Below are positions 1 through 9,528 of a stretch of DNA of 64,000 nucleotides, piece after piece. The translations under genes and the position numbers were made by a program. The notes below the pieces were generated by a model. The model ran no database searches. It was not told the origin of the DNA and saw nothing but the letters and a program-made list of their open reading frames with translations. The stretch's first letter is position 1. Each line of letters begins with the position of its first letter. Source of the DNA: Candidatus Sulfopaludibacter sp. SbA3 (GTDB lineage Bacteria > Acidobacteriota > Terriglobia > Bryobacterales > Bryobacteraceae); NCBI GenBank assembly GCA_945890485.1, contig CAMDCN010000025.1, positions 1 through 64,000 of the forward strand, written 5' to 3'.

Positions 1-624
1 TCCGTCGAAGCCCTCGCCGCCAAACTCGCCCCCCGCGACGAAGTCGAACTTGAAATCGTCCATCGCGTCGCCGCCGGCCAATGGGAGATCCGCCGCCTCC
101 GCTGCATCCGCCTTGTCCTGCTCGAAGATCAGTTCCAAACCGTCGAGCACAAAATGAAGCACCAAGCCCTTCCCGAATGTGGCGGCGCCGTCTCGCTCGG
201 CTTCGCGTACAAAAACTGCGCGGCCCCCGGCGGCGGACTCACCATGCTCCGCCAGGACATGGCCGCCGCCGAACGCACCATCGCCGCCGCCTACCGCGAA
301 CTCCGCCAACTGCGGATTCTCGATCCCATCGCTGGGCCGCCCATGGCCTTTGACCCGCAGAGTAGCGTGCCCTGCAAGGTCTACACGACGGCCCCGCAAC
401 CGCAGCCGGAACCGGACGAAGTTCCGCCCACCTCGAACCCACAAGACGTGGAAAACAAAGCACTCGACCCCATCGAAACCCCGCAAAACAACGACGAACG
501 AAGCCACACGAAGCCGCACGTCGCCAGCGCCGGATTCGGATTCGCCATCGCTGCTCCCAATCGCCGGCCACCGCTACGTACCGAACCCGCACCGAAAACG
601 CGAACCGCAGGAGGCACCGCGTGA
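1..624 (+). CDS. Uncharacterised protein, C-terminal part (5' end outside window)
   Basis: The reading frame is open from base 1 to a TGA at 622-624, so only the C-terminal 207 residues are present. The first part (EVELEIVHRVAAGQWEIRR) matches by eye a segment of the protein at 21594-22370 (EVELGIVRHITAEQFQLER). A later helix (MLRQDMAAAERTIAAAYREL) also corresponds to the end of that protein's conserved region. I infer the two belong to one family of abundant, functionally unknown acidobacterial proteins. The last ~90 residues are Pro/Asn/Thr-rich and look disordered. No catalytic motif is visible. The family assignment is moderate; the function is unknown. Confidence 0.6.
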   Translation, partial: SVEALAAKLAPRDEVELEIVHRVAAGQWEIRRLRCIRLVLLEDQFQTVEHKMKHQALPECGGAVSLGFAYKNCAAPGGGLTMLRQDMAAAERTIAAAYRELRQLRILDPIAGPPMAFDPQSSVPCKVYTTAPQPQPEPDEVPPTSNPQDVENKALDPIETPQNNDERSHTKPHVASAGFGFAIAAPNRRPPLRTEPAPKTRTAGGTA

Positions 625-718
625 CGAAACGGGGCTAGAGGCTAGCCCAATCCCCTAAATCGCTCCCAGGGCCGCGACAGCTTCAAAAACGCCCCATCCA
701 AAATCGGCAGCCCAACGC

Positions 719-758
719 AAAAAGGGGCGGCGTCTCCCCGTCAGGAGGCCGCCGCCCC
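719..758 (-). terminator. Rho-independent terminator of the DUF1501 transcript
   Basis: On the minus strand, a 9-bp perfect GC-rich stem (724-732 pairs with 750-758) with a further 4-bp inner stem (734-737 with 744-747) is followed directly by five T (719-723). It lies 18 bases past the stop of the DUF1501 gene, in the right orientation to end that transcript. Confidence 0.8.
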
Positions 759-775
759 AATATCTGCCCCATCTG

Positions 776-2314
776 CTACGCGATCAGCTCGTGCAGCACG
801 TTGCCATGCACGTCCGTCAACCGGAAATCCCGGCCGCTATACCGGTAAGTCAGCTTCGTGTGGTCGATCCCCATCAGATGCAGAATCGTCGCGTGGATAT
901 CATGAACGTGCGCCGGCTTCTCTATGGCCTTGAATCCAAACTCATCCGTCGCCCCATAAATCGTCCCGCCCTTCACCGCGCCGCCAGCCAGCCACATCGT
1001 GAAGCCAAACGGATTATGGTCCCGGCCCTTCTTCACGCTACCGCCGCCACCGCCCACTTCCCGCACCGGCGTCCGGCCAAACTCGGATCCGCAAACCACC
1101 AGCGTATCTTTCCATAGGCCCCGCTGCTTCAGATCCTTGATCACCGCCGCAAACGGCTGATCGGAGTTCTTCGCGTTCGTCTTGTGCGCCATGATATCTC
1201 CGTGCGCGTCCCACGGATCCCCGCTCGAATAGTACACCTGCACCATCCGCACACCCTTCTCGACCAGCCGCACGGCCTGCAAACAGCCTCGCGCCGTTGT
1301 CCCCTCGCCGTACATGTCCAGCGTCGCCTGCGACTCCTTCCGGACGTCGAACACCTCCGGCGCCTCCGTCTGCATCCGGTAAGCGATCTCCATCGACTTC
1401 ATCACCGCTTCCACCTGCGAATCCTTGCCGATCGTCTCGGCGTTGATCTTCTCCAGGTTCTCGAGCAGCGCCAGTTCCCGCTTCTGCTCTGTCAACTCGA
1501 ACTTCGGGTTATTGACGTGGCTCACCAGCTTCTTCGGATCGAAGGCCGCCTCCACCTTCACCGGCTTTTTCTTCACCTTGCCGTCTTTGTCCTTCTCTTC
1601 CTTGGCATCGACGGCAGGCGGCGGTTCTTCTTCCGCGCCAGGCCGCGTCTGAATCCGCGAAGAGATGTAGGTCCCCTGATTGATCGCCGGCAGGAAGCCA
1701 TTGCTCCACAACGGAGACCCTACCGTCGTCGGCGCGGTGGGGCAAAGTACCACGAAGCCGGGCAAGCTCTTGTTCTCCGTTCCCAAACCGTAGGTGAGCC
1801 ACGACCCGATCGCTGGCCGCCCCGCCTGATTCGCCCCCGTGTTCATCATCAAACACGCCGGCTCATGGTTCGGAATCTCGGTGTAGACCGACCGGACCCA
1901 GCAGATATCATCCGCAACTTCGCCCAGGTTCGGCCAAAGCTCGCTCAAGTCCATACCGCTCTGGCCGTACTTCTTGAACTTGAACGGGGACTTCATCAGC
2001 TCACCCGTACGGCGCTCCGTCTTGATACCGCCGCCCGGCATCGGCTGGCCATCATACTTCTCCAGCGCCGGCTTCGGGTCGAAGCTATCCACCGCGGAGC
2101 AGCCGCCGTTCATAAACAGGAAAATGACGCGCTTCACCTTCGCGGGATGGTCAAGCTGATAGGAAACCATCTGCCCATCCGGTCCCGAAATGCCGCCGGC
2201 GCGGGCCACCGAATCTCCAATCATGCCCGCGAACGCCATCATGCCGAAGCCGTTCCCAATCCGGCGAAGGGCTTCGCGACGCGTGGTAGGTTGTTTAGCT
2301 TTGTGGGGGAACAT
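776..2314 (-). CDS. DUF1501 family protein, Tat-exported
   Basis: This 512-residue protein of the DUF1501 family is sulfatase/alkaline-phosphatase-like and common in planctomycetes and acidobacteria. The N-terminus carries a twin-arginine-like signal (TTRREALRRIGNGFG at about residues 10-24), so a folded protein is probably exported. Family hallmarks include the FLFMNGGCSAVDSFDPKP segment near residue 65, a GSEFGRTP motif and the RDHNPFGFTMWLAGG segment near the C-terminus. A GAGGA ribosome site lies about 8 bases before the ATG. It starts 12 bases after the PSD1 cytochrome gene, and the two almost always occur as a pair, so they probably act on one extracytoplasmic substrate. The substrate is unknown. 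Confidence 0.93.
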   Translation of the reverse strand: MFPHKAKQPTTRREALRRIGNGFGMMAFAGMIGDSVARAGGISGPDGQMVSYQLDHPAKVKRVIFLFMNGGCSAVDSFDPKPALEKYDGQPMPGGGIKTERRTGELMKSPFKFKKYGQSGMDLSELWPNLGEVADDICWVRSVYTEIPNHEPACLMMNTGANQAGRPAIGSWLTYGLGTENKSLPGFVVLCPTAPTTVGSPLWSNGFLPAINQGTYISSRIQTRPGAEEEPPPAVDAKEEKDKDGKVKKKPVKVEAAFDPKKLVSHVNNPKFELTEQKRELALLENLEKINAETIGKDSQVEAVMKSMEIAYRMQTEAPEVFDVRKESQATLDMYGEGTTARGCLQAVRLVEKGVRMVQVYYSSGDPWDAHGDIMAHKTNAKNSDQPFAAVIKDLKQRGLWKDTLVVCGSEFGRTPVREVGGGGGSVKKGRDHNPFGFTMWLAGGAVKGGTIYGATDEFGFKAIEKPAHVHDIHATILHLMGIDHTKLTYRYSGRDFRLTDVHGNVLHELIA

Positions 2315-2326
2315 ATCAAAATCCTC

Positions 2327-5300
2327 TTAGTTGATGAACAGGAACTCGCTCGAGCTGAGGAGCACTTTCGCATAGCGTCCCCACACAGTTGCTTCGTACT
2401 TCACTTCCACAGGCGCCGCCGGTCCGCCGCGCCGTCCGCCCATACCGCCCATCATGCCCATGCCCATCGCGCCGGCTCCCGCGCCACCGCCAGCACCGGC
2501 GGCGCCCGCAGCGGCTGTCGCCGCGCCGTTCGCCCCAGCCTCTTCGGTCGGCATCGGAGCGCCTTCGGGCTTGCCTTCAGGCTTCGAGGTCAGGCCGCTT
2601 ACCTCGGGAGGAGGCCCACCCGGACCGCCGCCGCCAGGACCACCCCGCCGCCTGCCCGGTCCGCCCGGGCCCGGCTCTGGAGTCTTCTTCTTCCGCTCCT
2701 CGTACTCGAGCAGCGGTTCGCTCTTCAGGTACTCCAAGCCAAAAGCGATCTCCCGCTCATTCGCATCGCGGCCGTAAACATACCGATAGGCCTTCTTGAT
2801 CCGTTCCCGGTTATTCGCTTCCTGCGCCACCCGCTTGGCCAACTCCTCAGCTTCCACCTGCATAAAGTCGGAGTTCATCAGGAACAGCCGCTGGGCCGGA
2901 ACGGTCGTAATGAACCGCTTCTCCGCGCTGATCAACGGGCTGGGGAAATCCCACAGCGTCAGGAACTCATCGGGCTTGTACCGGCTCACCTTGCCGTACA
3001 CCGTGCGCCGCAACATTGCCGGGGTCAGGTCGACCGACGGCCCACCCGCCGCGGTATCCAGATTGCCCGAAACATATAGCACCGAGTCCCGAATCTGCTC
3101 GGCTTCCATCCGCTTCCGGTTGGCGCGCCAGTAGAGGCGGTTACCCGAGTCCTTGGCCAAGGCCACCGGTTCGCTCTCGCTGGAAAGCTGATACACCGAG
3201 CTCAACATAATTTCGCGGTGCATCTTCTTCATCGACATGCCGTTCTTGACGAAGCTGGAGGCAAGATACTCAAGCAACTCGGGGTTGGTCGGCCGCTCGC
3301 CGGTCATGCCGAAGTTGGAAGGCGTATCCACAATGCCAGTGCCGAAATGCGACTTCCAAATCCGGTTCACTGCCACACGCATGGCCACCGGCTGGCTCAG
3401 AATGTTCTCGGCCAACTCGAGCCGGCCACTGCCCTTGGCGAAAGGCTTCGGCTCTCCGTCCGCAAGGACGGAAAGGAAATGCCGCTTGATCTCCGGACCA
3501 ACCTGGTTCGTCGGGTCACCCCGGAAGCTCAGTTGAATGTCCACCGGTGCCTCGGCGTCCCGAACCCCGTGGATGAAGGGGTAGCGATCTTCAAGCTTCT
3601 TACGCAACGCATCAATCGCGGTTTGGAAGGTCTTCAGCCGCGTTTGCGCTTCCGCACCCAAGCGGCTCTCAAGGCCCCAGCCCCGGAACAGTAGCACGCC
3701 CGGCTTGCCCATCCGGTTCCCCATGGCCATCATCGCGTTCGGGTCGTCCGCTTCGGGCAGTTCCCGCTGGAAGATCTCCGTCCAGAAGTTGTTCTGCTCT
3801 TCGGGCAGCGACTTCAGGCGCAGCCAGGAGCCCGGATTGAAATCCTTGAACGACGTGAAGTTGCTCGGCTTGTCGGTCCGCTTCTTCGGCTTCGACCCTT
3901 CGAGGTCCTTTGCCGCAATCACCTTGTTCTCAGCATCGAGCTCGTTCCGCTCGAGCATCAAGGAGATGATCTCTTCCTGCAGTTTGTCGGCCAGCCGCTT
4001 GGCTTCCGGCAGGGCGCTCATCGGCTTCTTCATCATGGCCTGCCAGGCGTCTTTGTACTTGTACTTGGTCGTCGGCTTGGCCATGTACTTCGTCCATCGG
4101 TCGAGCAGTTCGAAATCCAGCTTCCGCTGCTCCACCACCTGATCAAGCGGCTTCTTCGTCGGCCCGGTAACCTCCCAGACCGCCTGCAGATAGTTCGAAG
4201 TCTGGAAAGCAAGTGACCGCGAGAGGTCGTTCGTCAGCCCCTGGCTCGCTTCCTGAAGCAGCTTCTGCTCCCGCTCCAGCTCTTCCTCGATCTTGGCGTA
4301 TTCGGCCACCACCGATTTGGACGTGCGCGGGTACTCTTCATAAATCGTGTTGTAGAAAACGCCCGCCAGCGAGTAGTAGTCGGTCTGCGGGATCGGATCG
4401 TACTTGTGGTCATGGCAGCGGGCGCAGGCAACCGTCAGGCCCAGAAAGCCGCGCGTCACCACGTCCACCCGGTCATGCCGCTCGTCGGCGCGGGTGATCT
4501 CAAATGCGCCGTTGTCGTAGTACCACGGGCCGAGTCCCAGGAAGCCGGTGGCGGGGAGGCTCTTGTGCCGCTCCTTGACATCGAGCAAGTCGCCGGCGAG
4601 CTGCGCCTTCACGAACTTGTCGTACGGCATATCATCGTTGATCGCTTCAATCACCCAGTCGCGATACGCGAAGGCGTTCGGATACGGCCGGTACCCGCGG
4701 GGGAACGGGTTCAAACTACGGTAGTCGTCTTCGCCATAGCGGGCGACGTCGAGCCACACGCGGCCCCAGCGCTCACCGTACTGCGGCATCGCCATCAACC
4801 GGTCAATCACCTTGGCGAAGGCATCGGGGGATGTGTCCTTCTCAAACGCATCAATCTCTTCAAAGGTCGGCGGCAGGCCCGTTAGATCGAGCTTGGCCCG
4901 GCGGATCAAGTCCCGCTTCGACGCCTGCTTCACCGGCTTCAATCCCTGCTTCTCGAGGTTGGCCAGGATGAAGTTATCAATCGCGGTCTTGGTCCAACGG
5001 GTGTCCTTCACCGATGGCACCGCCGGATTCTGCAGCGGACGGAAGGACCAGAAGTTCCGCATCTCAGGAGCGATTACGTACTTGCCTTCGGATCCCTTCG
5101 CCGTCACCATGGTCGCGGATTGTGGCCACGGTGCGCCCGCCTTCACCCACGCGGTCAGGTCTTGGATCTCGCCTTCCTTCAGCTTGCTCCCCATCGGCAT
5201 CTTCATATCCGCCGTGGTATGCCGAATGGCTTGAATCAGCAGGCTCTTCTCCGGATCGCCCGCAACGACGGCCGGTCCTCGCTTACCTCCCTTCAGTAGC

Positions 5301-5488
5301 GCCTCCGCACTGTCCAGCCGAAGCCCGCCCATCGCGGTGTTCGTATGACAGCCGAAGCAATTGTTCGCCAGAACAGGCCGAACCTTTACCTCAAAAAAAT
5401 CTGGTGTGCCGCCGGGCGCGGTCTGCGCCCACACGGCCACGCCAGTAGCTACGGTCAGAAGCCCAAGCTTTCGCAACGTCCCTTGCAT
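2327..5488 (-). CDS. PSD1-type cytochrome c domain protein (DUF1549/DUF1553)
   Basis: This is a large exported protein of 1053 residues. The ATG at 5488 is preferred over a TTG at 5515 because it has an AAGGA site and begins a clean signal peptide (LTVATGVAVWA). A haem-binding CxxCH lies at residues 44-48 (CFGCH), followed by DUF1549, with a second Cys cluster (CARCHDHKYDPI), and then DUF1553. An unusual Gly/Pro/Ala/Met-rich low-complexity insert of about 100 residues (around bases 2400-2690) sits just before the conserved terminal WGRYAKVLLSSSEFLF. It is paired with the DUF1501 gene downstream. The family is linked by genomics to periplasmic redox or polymer breakdown, but its reaction is unproven. 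Confidence 0.92.
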   Translation of the reverse strand: MQGTLRKLGLLTVATGVAVWAQTAPGGTPDFFEVKVRPVLANNCFGCHTNTAMGGLRLDSAEALLKGGKRGPAVVAGDPEKSLLIQAIRHTTADMKMPMGSKLKEGEIQDLTAWVKAGAPWPQSATMVTAKGSEGKYVIAPEMRNFWSFRPLQNPAVPSVKDTRWTKTAIDNFILANLEKQGLKPVKQASKRDLIRRAKLDLTGLPPTFEEIDAFEKDTSPDAFAKVIDRLMAMPQYGERWGRVWLDVARYGEDDYRSLNPFPRGYRPYPNAFAYRDWVIEAINDDMPYDKFVKAQLAGDLLDVKERHKSLPATGFLGLGPWYYDNGAFEITRADERHDRVDVVTRGFLGLTVACARCHDHKYDPIPQTDYYSLAGVFYNTIYEEYPRTSKSVVAEYAKIEEELEREQKLLQEASQGLTNDLSRSLAFQTSNYLQAVWEVTGPTKKPLDQVVEQRKLDFELLDRWTKYMAKPTTKYKYKDAWQAMMKKPMSALPEAKRLADKLQEEIISLMLERNELDAENKVIAAKDLEGSKPKKRTDKPSNFTSFKDFNPGSWLRLKSLPEEQNNFWTEIFQRELPEADDPNAMMAMGNRMGKPGVLLFRGWGLESRLGAEAQTRLKTFQTAIDALRKKLEDRYPFIHGVRDAEAPVDIQLSFRGDPTNQVGPEIKRHFLSVLADGEPKPFAKGSGRLELAENILSQPVAMRVAVNRIWKSHFGTGIVDTPSNFGMTGERPTNPELLEYLASSFVKNGMSMKKMHREIMLSSVYQLSSESEPVALAKDSGNRLYWRANRKRMEAEQIRDSVLYVSGNLDTAAGGPSVDLTPAMLRRTVYGKVSRYKPDEFLTLWDFPSPLISAEKRFITTVPAQRLFLMNSDFMQVEAEELAKRVAQEANNRERIKKAYRYVYGRDANEREIAFGLEYLKSEPLLEYEERKKKTPEPGPGGPGRRRGGPGGGGPGGPPPEVSGLTSKPEGKPEGAPMPTEEAGANGAATAAAGAAGAGGGAGAGAMGMGMMGGMGGRRGGPAAPVEVKYEATVWGRYAKVLLSSSEFLFIN

Positions 5489-5532
5489 GTGAAAGGTCCT
5501 TTTCGCACGATTCAATCGATTCCAGACTGCTG

Positions 5533-5557
5533 CTACCGCTCAAGAAGGCAGCGGTAG
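5533..5557. other. Hairpin between TonB receptor and PSD1 genes
   Basis: An 8-bp perfect inverted repeat (CTACCGCT at 5533-5540, AGCGGTAG at 5550-5557) with a 9-base loop lies between the receptor stop and the PSD1 start, both on the minus strand. No T run follows it in that direction, so it is not a standard terminator. It could be a leader structure or processing site for the downstream cytochrome gene. Confidence 0.35.
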
Positions 5558-5647
5558 AAAAATTCGCGGGTGGGTAAGGCGTGGACCCGTGGTGGCAGCA
5601 AGGCCGGAGTCGAAACAGGGACTCCTCCAGTCTAACCGCATTTGCCG

Positions 5648-8600
5648 CTAAAACTCATAGCGCAGCGCAAATTGCATCACCCGGGCGTCTCCAGCGACGG
5701 TAATCTGGCCAAACGTCGTCGGATTGGCCAGCGTCAACGACGACGGATTGCTCCAATTCACGTTGTTGAAGGCGTTGAACGCTTCCGCCCGAACCTGGAT
5801 TCGGTGTCCTTCAAACATCGGCACGGCGAAGTACTTGCCGAGCGACAGGTCGAAGTTCAACTGTTTCGGTCCGCGAATCAGGTTGCGGGCGCCAACGGTG
5901 CCCGGATACTGCCCGTAGAACGCCTGGTTGGCCGATGTGTTCGGAAATACGGACGGCACTCCAATCTCGTTGAACCCAACCTGCGTCTGCGGCAGCGTGG
6001 CGCCGGGACGCAGAATGGCCAGTGACGAACTCAAGTAGTTGGTCGGGTAGACACCGCCTGTCGAGATCGTCAGCGGCAGTCCCGACCGGAACTTCGTCAA
6101 CATCGAGACCTGCCAGCCGCCCACGAATCCGTTCACCCATCCGGGAGCGTTGTTGCCCCACTGCTTGCCCTTGCCAAACGGAAGTTCGGCCACCGTGTTC
6201 GCCGTAATGTTGTGCCGAATATCGAAGTCGGAAACCGACCGCGAAGCGTTCGGGTTGAACGTGTCCTGAATTGTCGAAGTGCCGCCGGACTCGGAGCCCG
6301 AAGCAATATCCATCGACTTTGACAACGTGTAATTGAAGTCGAAGCCCCAGCCGTTAGTCACTGCCCGGCGGAGGACGAGTTCACCGCCGTGAAAGGCCGG
6401 ATTGCTGGCGTTCACCCAGGCGAGCATGCCCGCGTTCTGCCGGGCGAAGAACGTGTTGCAGCCATAGACGCTGAAACAGGAGCCGTTCGGCTGGCGCACA
6501 CGATCGAAATCATGGAGCGCATCCAGGTCGCTGCCGGCGTAGGTGCCATACACGGTGAAGAAGTAGTTTGCGGTTGCCGAAGCGGCCGCGTTGCGGGTGC
6601 CCGACGCGGCGCCTGCCGCCGAAGGAAAGATGTTCTCAAAGAAGGGGACGGGCGTGATCAGGGCCGGATTGGCGCGAACTTGCGCCGGCGTCAAACCGCT
6701 TTCCCGGATGTCGCGCAGCATGCCTGAAGCCTGCGCCCACGTTGTGCCGGACTTGTTGTCTTTGAACTGGGTCAGCGGCTGGAAGTAGTCCTGCCGCAAG
6801 ATGCCCTTGCGCGAAAGGCGGCCGATGTAGCCCACTTCAATCGTCATCTTGGCCGGCAGCGGACGCGTATAGCTCAAATTGAGCAACATCGAGTACGGGG
6901 CCACCAGATTCGGATTCACCCCCGAGTAGGAGCCGAAACCACCGGCAACAGCCGGAGGCGTGAAGGGAAAGCCGCCCTGCGGCGCCGCCGGCAGCGAAGG
7001 CAACGCCCCGCCCGTATAGCGGAACGAATCCGTGAAGTCCGTGTTCGAAGGCTGGGTCACCGAAGTCGCCAAGCCGGGCGAGCCGGATGCCGCAAACGAC
7101 GTCGCCATCGCGCTGCCGTAACGGTCATAGACCATCGAACCACCCAGACGAAGCACCGAACCCTTGCCGAAAGCGCGGCCGAGCATCGTATCGCTCACCG
7201 GGGCCCATGCGACGGCAAGTCGCGGCGCAAAGTTGTTGTTGTCGCGCTTGTAGAACCCAACCCCGTCTCGCGTCGGCCCGGCCAGTGCGAAGGTCAGAAA
7301 CGCGTTTGGCATCGCATTGCCGGCAATACCCGCCTGCGAAGCGGCAATCCGCTCAGAGAAGAACTGGTCGATACCGGTCGTGGTCGCCACCTGTACGCCA
7401 TTCTTTTCGTAGGGAACCTGATAGCTTCCGTAGCGGACGCCGTAGGTCAGAGTGAGATCCTGGCGCACTTTCCAGGCGTCCTGGATATAGAACTCATATT
7501 CCTCATTGGCGAAGGCGCGCACGACGGGCTGGCCGAACGGAACCGTCGTGCCGTCCACCTTGTATTGATAGGTTCCGCTGTAGGAGTTGATGATGCCGAA
7601 CATTGTTCCGAAGGCATTGGTAGCCAGCGTCGCCTCGGAAAGAGCCAGCGAGCCGGTGCCGGTGCGCGCCCGAAGGAAGGAGATCGCCGAAGCGTTGATA
7701 TCCGAGCCGAGGCCCTTCAGCGTGTTGCGCCCATAGCTGTAGCTGGGATAGTTGTTGTCCTGCACGCGGTCATTGGAAACCATCCGGGCATTCACGCCGA
7801 ACTGCACCGTGTGCGTTCCCTTGGTCCACGTCGTATCGTTCACGAAGTTGTGCGTGGGTTGAATGCGGGAAATCGCGCGCGGAAAGGCAAACAGATTGGA
7901 GGGGGTGAAGTTCACCGCCGCCCCGGCCACCCCGGTCGACACCGTGCCAAGCCGAGTGAGTCCGTAGTTAAACACGTTGACGACGGAGGGCGAAAGCACC
8001 GCGGTGTAGCGGGCCGAGATACCACGGCTGTTGGTGAGTTGCTTCGAGGCCGCATCCTGGCCAGGGAACTGTGCCAGATTGTCCGTGTTGTCCTGAACGT
8101 TGTCGGTCAATGTGCCCCGGACGCTGACGGTATGCATAGCAGACCGATCGAGGTTGAAATCCATCTTGGCGACATAAGCACGGTCGTCGCGCTTATAGGG
8201 AGCGTTGAAACGATAGGTGCCGAAATTCAGACCGCGGTCACCGCCCGTCAGCAGGTCGTTCGGCAATGGGTACTGCTTCATGAGATTTAGCATGTACTGG
8301 CTTGCCCCAATGCCGAGCGGATCGATCTGCCGGATTTCGGCGGGCGTGAGCGTCTGGATGCCTCCGGAATTAGTCCGCAGCAGGATCAGGCCGTTGCGAT
8401 AAGTTTCGGTGGGAACCGTCCGCGTTTGCGCGGAAGCCGATCGGTCCTTCCGGTCCTCCCAGTTCACAAAGAAGAAGGCGCGATTCTTCACCATCGGCCC
8501 GCCCAGTGAGGCGCCGTACTGGTTCCGGATCAGATTCTCGCGAGCCAGTCCAGCACGGTTCGAGAACCAGTTGTTGGCTGCGGTCTTCACGTTGCGATGA

Positions 8601-9313
8601 AACTCATAAAGCGAACCATGAAACTGGTTGGAGCCGCTCTTCGTAATCACCGAAACCTGGCCACCGGAGGAGCGGCCTTGGTCCGCGCCCTGCCCCGCTA
8701 CGGTCGTACGAAACTCCTGCACCGAATCGAGTGGAATTGGCAGTACGGCGTTGAAGCCGTTCACGCCCTGGCTGTCGTTGACGTCGACGCCATCCAGCGT
8801 GACGTTGTTCTGGTCGGCCTTTGCGCCGATGACCTGCCCTGTCGAAGTGACGCCGGGTTGCAGAGCCAGCAGTTCGACGACGTTGCGCGTCTGGAGCGGC
8901 AACTGCCGGACCTGCACCTCGACGAACGGGTTCCCGATCGTCGCGTTTTGTGTGTTGATGGCCACCGCTTCCCCGGTGACGTTGACCGTTTCGGTCACCT
9001 GACCAATTTCGAGCTGCACATTCAAAGTGGCGGGCGTGTTGACTTGCAATCGGACTTGCGAGACGTAGGAGCGGAACCCCGGCTTCTGCACTTCGAGCCG
9101 ATAGTTGCCGGGAGGCACCTGCAGGAAGCTATAGTTTCCGGTGGGCGAGGCCAGCGTTTTTCGCTGGGCCGCCGTTTCCTGATTCGTCAGCGCAACAATG
9201 GCGTCGCCGACGGCGGCGTTTTGCCCGTCGGTGACATTCCCTTGTAGCGCACTCGTCTGAGCGGCCAGCGGCGACAGCGCGGCCAGCATGAAAGCGACAA
9301 CCCTTAACGACAT
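5648..9313 (-). CDS. Oar-like TonB-dependent outer-membrane receptor
   Basis: This 1221-residue protein has a signal peptide (MSLRVVAFMLAALSPLAAQ). A carboxypeptidase-regulatory-like beta sandwich follows at about residues 20-105 (TDGQNAAVGDAIVALTNQET, PPGNYRLEVQKPGFR). Next comes a TonB plug (LDGVDVNDSQG, GRSSGGQVSVITKSGSNQFHGSLYEFHRN) and a long beta-barrel ending in aromatic FALRYEF, typical of BamA-inserted barrels. The Oar-like class is greatly expanded in Acidobacteriota and is thought to import large polymers or siderophores. It sits 160 bases upstream of the PSD1/DUF1501 pair on the same strand, which suggests uptake linked to periplasmic processing. An AGGGGA site precedes the ATG. 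The ligand is unknown. Confidence 0.93.
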   Translation of the reverse strand: MSLRVVAFMLAALSPLAAQTSALQGNVTDGQNAAVGDAIVALTNQETAAQRKTLASPTGNYSFLQVPPGNYRLEVQKPGFRSYVSQVRLQVNTPATLNVQLEIGQVTETVNVTGEAVAINTQNATIGNPFVEVQVRQLPLQTRNVVELLALQPGVTSTGQVIGAKADQNNVTLDGVDVNDSQGVNGFNAVLPIPLDSVQEFRTTVAGQGADQGRSSGGQVSVITKSGSNQFHGSLYEFHRNVKTAANNWFSNRAGLARENLIRNQYGASLGGPMVKNRAFFFVNWEDRKDRSASAQTRTVPTETYRNGLILLRTNSGGIQTLTPAEIRQIDPLGIGASQYMLNLMKQYPLPNDLLTGGDRGLNFGTYRFNAPYKRDDRAYVAKMDFNLDRSAMHTVSVRGTLTDNVQDNTDNLAQFPGQDAASKQLTNSRGISARYTAVLSPSVVNVFNYGLTRLGTVSTGVAGAAVNFTPSNLFAFPRAISRIQPTHNFVNDTTWTKGTHTVQFGVNARMVSNDRVQDNNYPSYSYGRNTLKGLGSDINASAISFLRARTGTGSLALSEATLATNAFGTMFGIINSYSGTYQYKVDGTTVPFGQPVVRAFANEEYEFYIQDAWKVRQDLTLTYGVRYGSYQVPYEKNGVQVATTTGIDQFFSERIAASQAGIAGNAMPNAFLTFALAGPTRDGVGFYKRDNNNFAPRLAVAWAPVSDTMLGRAFGKGSVLRLGGSMVYDRYGSAMATSFAASGSPGLATSVTQPSNTDFTDSFRYTGGALPSLPAAPQGGFPFTPPAVAGGFGSYSGVNPNLVAPYSMLLNLSYTRPLPAKMTIEVGYIGRLSRKGILRQDYFQPLTQFKDNKSGTTWAQASGMLRDIRESGLTPAQVRANPALITPVPFFENIFPSAAGAASGTRNAAASATANYFFTVYGTYAGSDLDALHDFDRVRQPNGSCFSVYGCNTFFARQNAGMLAWVNASNPAFHGGELVLRRAVTNGWGFDFNYTLSKSMDIASGSESGGTSTIQDTFNPNASRSVSDFDIRHNITANTVAELPFGKGKQWGNNAPGWVNGFVGGWQVSMLTKFRSGLPLTISTGGVYPTNYLSSSLAILRPGATLPQTQVGFNEIGVPSVFPNTSANQAFYGQYPGTVGARNLIRGPKQLNFDLSLGKYFAVPMFEGHRIQVRAEAFNAFNNVNWSNPSSLTLANPTTFGQITVAGDARVMQFALRYEF

Positions 9314-9415
9314 GTTTTATTCCCCTGGAGTCTTTTCTGCCCTGGACAGTAGGGCGGAGTCTCGTACGGTGAGGGGAGTCGCTGGCGAGGCGCGAGCCGG
9401 AGTTCCGGCGGGACG

Positions 9416-9430
9416 GGTAATGCGATTACC
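9416..9430. promoter_or_regulatory. Palindrome in divergent promoter region
   Basis: GGTAAT-GCG-ATTACC is a perfect 6-bp inverted repeat with a 3-base centre. It lies in the 215-base gap between the divergent TonB receptor and aminotransferase genes. Its position and symmetry fit a dimeric regulator site, but no regulator is identified. Confidence 0.35.
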
Positions 9431-9528
9431 GTGAGAGTAGGGGAACCGCGGGAGCCCTGTCCAATAGAAACCGTTTATGGGGGCTAGAAGACTTTACCGC
9501 AAGCTGCCGTTCGCGTTACCGTACACAG

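Noticed and set aside
1184-3079. Long plus-strand open frame antisense to the DUF1501/PSD1 genes
   Set aside because: Arg/His/Leu-rich shadow of highly conserved minus-strand genes; GC-rich codon bias creates it.
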